From Rhizobium mongolense subsp. loessense (GTDB lineage: Bacteria > Pseudomonadota > Alphaproteobacteria > Rhizobiales > Rhizobiaceae): a stretch of DNA of 64,000 nt. The translations under genes and the position numbers were made by a program. Shown here piece after piece: positions 61,013 to 64,000 of this stretch. The stretch spans positions 310,001 through 374,000 of the forward strand of contig NZ_FMTM01000002.1 of NCBI RefSeq assembly GCF_900099775.1. The letters run 5' to 3'. The notes beneath the pieces were generated by a model, which was not told the origin of the DNA, ran no database searches, and saw nothing but the letters and a program-made list of their open reading frames with translations. Numbering within the stretch: position 1 is the first letter of the stretch; each line of letters begins with the position of its first letter.

Positions 61013-61777
61013 TCAGGTTCGAGCCCGCCTGCGATGCCTGTCGCGCGGGCTTTCATGCAATCCATCAAGCCACTCCTGCACCTCTGCCTCAGCCCGCTCC
61101 AGAGCGCTGTAGTTCAGGAGTTTGCGCAAGAAAGCGACCGCAACGGCGCGGGCGCGGAGATTGAAGCGGCCGTCCTCGTGGTCGTCGCCGGCGGTCTGGT
61201 AGACGTCCAGCTTGTCGTAGAGCTGCTGCAGGCGGTTCTGCACGCTGCGCAACGAGAGGCCCCGACGCTTGGCGATGGCCCGGTCCGTGAGGCCCAGCGC
61301 GATGTCGACGAGGATCTCGTATTCGGAATCGGTGAAGCCGTTCGTCTGGCCGAGGCTCTTCTGCTGCAGGCCCCGCACCTCGCGGTCGATGACGCACTGG
61401 CTCTCGATGAAGATCGATCGTAGCGCCAGCTTCAGCCGCTCGTCGGAGGCGGATTTGAGCACATAGCCATAGGCGGCACCGTCCGGCACGATGCGGGAGA
61501 CGCCGCGCACATAGGCCTCGTCCGAGTAATTCGACCAGAACAGGATCCGCGTCTCCGGCCGCTCCTTCCAGATCGTGCGCGCCGCCTCGATGCCGTTGCG
61601 GCTCGCCATCTGCAAGTCCATGACGATATGCGCCGACTTGTGGTCGCGGGCGAGCTTCTCGCCGACGGTTCCGTTTTCCGCCTCGATCACCGTATCGCAT
61701 TCCGGCAGGGCCGCGTTGACCGCCTCGTGCAGATAGGACCGGTGCAGCGGGTCGTCCTCGACGATCAGAACCTTCAT
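61013..61777 (-). CDS. NarL-like response regulator, 254 aa
   Basis: The receiver domain starts MKVLIVEDDPLHRSYLHEAV; the phospho-Asp is in HIVMDLQMASRNGIEAART and the conserved Lys in YGYVLKSAS. The output helix-turn-helix FTDSEYEILVDIALGLTDRA followed by IAKRRGLSLRSVQNRLQQLY fits a GerE/LuxR-like domain, in divergent form. About 60 extra residues follow it, with a basic C terminus. The gene lies 13 bp after the sensor kinase gene and pairs with it. Confidence 0.85.
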   Translation of the reverse strand: MKVLIVEDDPLHRSYLHEAVNAALPECDTVIEAENGTVGEKLARDHKSAHIVMDLQMASRNGIEAARTIWKERPETRILFWSNYSDEAYVRGVSRIVPDGAAYGYVLKSASDERLKLALRSIFIESQCVIDREVRGLQQKSLGQTNGFTDSEYEILVDIALGLTDRAIAKRRGLSLRSVQNRLQQLYDKLDVYQTAGDDHEDGRFNLRARAVAVAFLRKLLNYSALERAEAEVQEWLDGLHESPRDRHRRRART

Positions 61778-61790
61778 CGTGCCCTTCTCC

Positions 61791-63029
61791 TCAGTTTGAC
61801 CCGCTCGCCGGGTCGTGCGGCACGAGCGGCAGCACGACGCGCACCACAGTCCCGCGATTGTTGTGGCCAGGCCCGGTCGTGAAGCGCGCCGAGATGAGCC
61901 GCGCACGGGTCTTCATGTTGTCGATGCCTCCGCCGATCCGTCCCCGCGTCTTGGCGAGCCCGCTCCCGTCGTCGGAGATTTCGATCGACAGCCGATCGTC
62001 GTCGACCTCGAGCCGAACCATGACAGCCAGCGGGGCGGCATGGCGCACCGCATTGTTGATCGCCTCCTGCGCGATACGGAACAGCGCGACGCTGACAGTC
62101 GGTTCCAGTCGCTCCAGTGCGCCGTGCGTCTCGTCGACGAGGCCCCATTCGATGCCCGATCCCGTGTCGCGGGTCGATCGGTCCAGATGATGCTCGATCG
62201 CTTGGGCGAGGCCGAAGAGCTGGAGCACGGAGGGTTTTGCCTGCTCGATGATTTGCCGCAGATCCTGCATGCAATGCTGGAGGGAGCGGGAGACGGGCTC
62301 CAGCGCCTCGGGCGCCACCTCGGCGTTGCGCGACAGCCGATCGATCCGGCGGGCGAGCCGCGTCAGGTCGGCGAGCGTCTGGTCGTGCAGGTCCATGCCG
62401 ATCCGCTGGCGTTCCTGCTCCAGTGCTTCGGTCAGCTTCAGCGCGCCTTGTCGCAACCCCTCCTCGCGGGCGCGGGCCTCGGCCTCCACGATGGCCGAGC
62501 GCTGCGCCTGCTCGGCCGCCTGCAGCGCGAAGAAATAGGGCGTCAGCAGGTCGGCGATGATGCGGGCGCGTTCGATATCCTCCATTGTGTAGACATCTGC
62601 CCTTTGCGACGAACAGGAGAGCGCCGCGATGATTGTGCCCTGGACCTTCATCGGTACATGCAAGCGGCTCCTCAGCGACTGTTCGACGATCGGCCTCTTG
62701 AACGCGCCCTCGAAATGGAAACGCGGGTCCGTCATGGCGTCGTCCGCCAGAAGAAAGTCCACCTCGCCCCAGAGCAGCGAGCGGATGGGGCTGTTGACCA
62801 CCGGCGCGCCGGCAAGGTCGCCCCAGGCAGTCTCGATGCCCGTCTCGTAGGCGGTGTGGTAGTTGCCGCCCTCAAGAAGCACACAGACATCGAGATGATC
62901 GTGCGGGATGATATGGGCGACCTCGGCCGCGACTGAACGGATGGCCGAGCGGAAGTCGAGCTGGCCGGCGAGCAGCCGGGAAATGCCGAGATAGTGGTCG
63001 AACATGGCTGCGGGTGCGAGATGCAGCAT
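61791..63029 (-). CDS. Soluble GAF-domain sensor histidine kinase (NarX-like, HisKA_3), 412 aa
   Basis: A GAF-like domain fills about residues 15-175, a coiled linker follows, and the dimerisation helix has the phospho-acceptor in RIGMDLHDQTLADLTRLARR (about residue 215). The ATPase domain shows VALFRIAQEAINNAVRHAAP (N box), SIEISDDGSGL (G1) and GGGIDNMKTRARLI (G2). No membrane segment is seen, so the signal is cytoplasmic. Two ATGs lie near the start; 63029 is preferred because GGAGG is 8 bases upstream, against 2 for 63035. It is divergent from a sugar-binding gene, likely a target. Confidence 0.88.
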   Translation of the reverse strand: MLHLAPAAMFDHYLGISRLLAGQLDFRSAIRSVAAEVAHIIPHDHLDVCVLLEGGNYHTAYETGIETAWGDLAGAPVVNSPIRSLLWGEVDFLLADDAMTDPRFHFEGAFKRPIVEQSLRSRLHVPMKVQGTIIAALSCSSQRADVYTMEDIERARIIADLLTPYFFALQAAEQAQRSAIVEAEARAREEGLRQGALKLTEALEQERQRIGMDLHDQTLADLTRLARRIDRLSRNAEVAPEALEPVSRSLQHCMQDLRQIIEQAKPSVLQLFGLAQAIEHHLDRSTRDTGSGIEWGLVDETHGALERLEPTVSVALFRIAQEAINNAVRHAAPLAVMVRLEVDDDRLSIEISDDGSGLAKTRGRIGGGIDNMKTRARLISARFTTGPGHNNRGTVVRVVLPLVPHDPASGSN

Positions 63030-63035
63030 TGTCAT

Positions 63036-63312
63036 TTCCTCCCCCAGACGGCAGCAGGCTCCTCAACCCGCCGCGATCGCTTCGCAGTAAGCGCCCGCGG
63101 AAGTGCCGCCGTCTTGCGGAAACCCGCAGCTTGTTGCGCAAAACCCGCAAACGACTTGCCGCCTTGCCCCTATACAGGCCGGTCGATCTCCCGCATCCTG
63201 CCCTTACTGAGAGGAGGATGCTCAGTGCAAGAACAATTTTTCACTCGAACCCATTTTGGGCAGGCAGGAGTGAAGCGATCCGCTGACCGGCGCGATCATG
63301 AGGGAGAGAGAC
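63036..63312. promoter_or_regulatory. Divergent promoter region of kinase and sugar-binding genes
   Basis: 277 bp between two oppositely read units. It should contain both promoters and the sites of the response regulator. I could not identify a clear repeated motif. Confidence 0.45.
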
Positions 63313-64000
63313 ATGACAATCCGCAAGATGCTTCTGGCATCGGCCGCTATAGCTTGCGCCGCGATGCCCGTTTCCGCCTTTGCCGAGACGTCGGCAAAGA
63401 AGATCGCCCTGTCCAACAACTATGCCGGCAACTCGTGGCGCCAAGCCATGCTGACGAGTTGGGGAAAGGTGACGGGCGAAGCCGTGAAGACTGGCGTCGT
63501 TGCCGCAGCCGACGCTTTCACCACCGCCGAGAACCAGGCGACGGAACAGGCCGCGCAGATCCAGAACATGATCCTGCAGGGCTATGACGCGATCGTGCTG
63601 AACGCCGCCTCGCCGACGGCGTTAAACGGCGCGGTCAAGGAAGCCTGCGACGCCGGCATCACCGTCGTTTCCTTCGACGGCATCGTCACCGAACCCTGTG
63701 CCTGGCGCATCGCCGTCGACTTCAAGGAAATGGGCCGCAGCCAGGTGGAGTACTTGTCGAAGAAGCTCCCAGACGGCGGCAACTTGCTCGAGATCCGTGG
63801 CCTTGCCGGTGTCTTCGTCGACGACGAGATCTCGGCGGGCATCCACGAGGGCGCCAAGCAGTTTCCGCAGTTCAAGGTAGTCGGCTCCGTTCACGGAGAC
63901 TGGGCGCAGGACGTGGCGCAGAAGGCTGTTGCCGGCATCCTGCCAAGCCTGCCCGACATCGTCGGCGTGGTGACGCAGGGCGGCGACGGTTATGGCGCGG
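63313..64000 (+). CDS. Sugar ABC transporter periplasmic binding protein (3' end off the window)
   Basis: The visible 229 residues start with a signal peptide MTIRKMLLASAAIACAAMPV (ending AFAE) and continue as a type I binding protein: KIALSNNYAGNSWRQAMLTS, AAQIQNMILQGYDAIVLNAA, VVSFDGIVTEPCAWRIAVDF, and GGDGYGA at the edge. The start follows AGGGAGAGAGAC. The remaining transporter genes should lie to the right. Divergent transcription from a two-component system suggests sugar- or host-signal-dependent control; the ligand is unknown. Confidence 0.9.
   Translation, partial: MTIRKMLLASAAIACAAMPVSAFAETSAKKIALSNNYAGNSWRQAMLTSWGKVTGEAVKTGVVAAADAFTTAENQATEQAAQIQNMILQGYDAIVLNAASPTALNGAVKEACDAGITVVSFDGIVTEPCAWRIAVDFKEMGRSQVEYLSKKLPDGGNLLEIRGLAGVFVDDEISAGIHEGAKQFPQFKVVGSVHGDWAQDVAQKAVAGILPSLPDIVGVVTQGGDGYGA

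Noticed and set aside
61815..62936. 373-codon plus-strand open frame
   Set aside because: Antisense to the sensor kinase, which has clear HisKA_3 and ATPase motifs.
1..64000. CRISPR array, rRNA operon or intact prophage
   Set aside because: No regularly spaced repeats, no rRNA-like sequence and no phage structural genes were seen on either strand.

Overview
The window is high-GC chromosomal or megaplasmid DNA from a member of the Rhizobiaceae, most likely Rhizobium or a close relative such as Sinorhizobium. This rests on a complete erythritol locus of the rhizobial type (eryABCD, eryR-tpiB-rpiB and a divergent sugar-type ABC transporter), a SyrB-like regulator, DUF1127 and DUF2934 small proteins, an alpha-r14-like small RNA and an ExoD protein. 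No rRNA, intact tRNA or CRISPR array is visible. Both edges cut a periplasmic sugar-binding protein gene (1-683 minus and 63313-64000 plus).

Layout: 0-2.5 kb holds the sugar-binding gene with a palindromic operator, a small RNA with repeated anti-Shine-Dalgarno loops and four small stress-type proteins. 2.7-8.3 kb holds an animal-type haem peroxidase, an L,D-transpeptidase, a frameshifted DUF983 relic and an FMN-dependent 2-hydroxyacid dehydrogenase. 8.3-14 kb is a polar amino-acid ABC operon linked to a homocysteine S-methyltransferase and controlled by a divergent Lrp-type regulator. 14.3-15.1 kb encodes a PheC-like cyclohexadienyl dehydratase that could be mistaken for a transporter protein.

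15.5-33.3 kb is an 18-kb polyol island. A plus-strand class II aldolase faces a minus-strand set (DeoR regulator, FGGY kinase, GlpD-like dehydrogenase) and the transporter (DUF2291, ATPase, permease, binding protein). Divergent from these run eryA-eryB-eryC-eryD and eryR-tpiB-rpiB. The inferred flow is import of erythritol, phosphorylation (EryA), FAD oxidation (EryB), isomerisation (EryC, TpiB, RpiB) to D-erythrose 4-phosphate. The second kinase/dehydrogenase pair implies a second polyol, and the aldolase could join erythrose 4-phosphate to dihydroxyacetone phosphate. A 14-bp motif is shared by the eryA/transporter and eryD/eryR intergenic regions and is probably an operator.

33.6-42.9 kb is accessory: small unknown proteins, a cold-shock protein, a cupin, an MFS exporter, an exported aldo/keto reductase with a DUF6064 membrane protein, and two SyrB-like coiled-coil proteins. 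42.9-45.8 kb looks like a decayed island: a hipBA pair with three identical palindromic operators lies between a frameshifted DUF6119-like gene and a frameshifted fragment that may be defence-related, and ends at a sequence resembling a tRNA 3' end.

45.8-56.2 kb carries an intact DUF983 protein, a MocR-type regulator, a LysR regulator divergent from an epimerase-LysE pair, relics of IS ends, and an AttH-type ABC export operon. 56.8-64 kb carries ExoD, TerC with a structured leader, a second L,D-transpeptidase with an OmpA-type lipoprotein, and a two-component system divergent from the right-edge sugar-binding protein.
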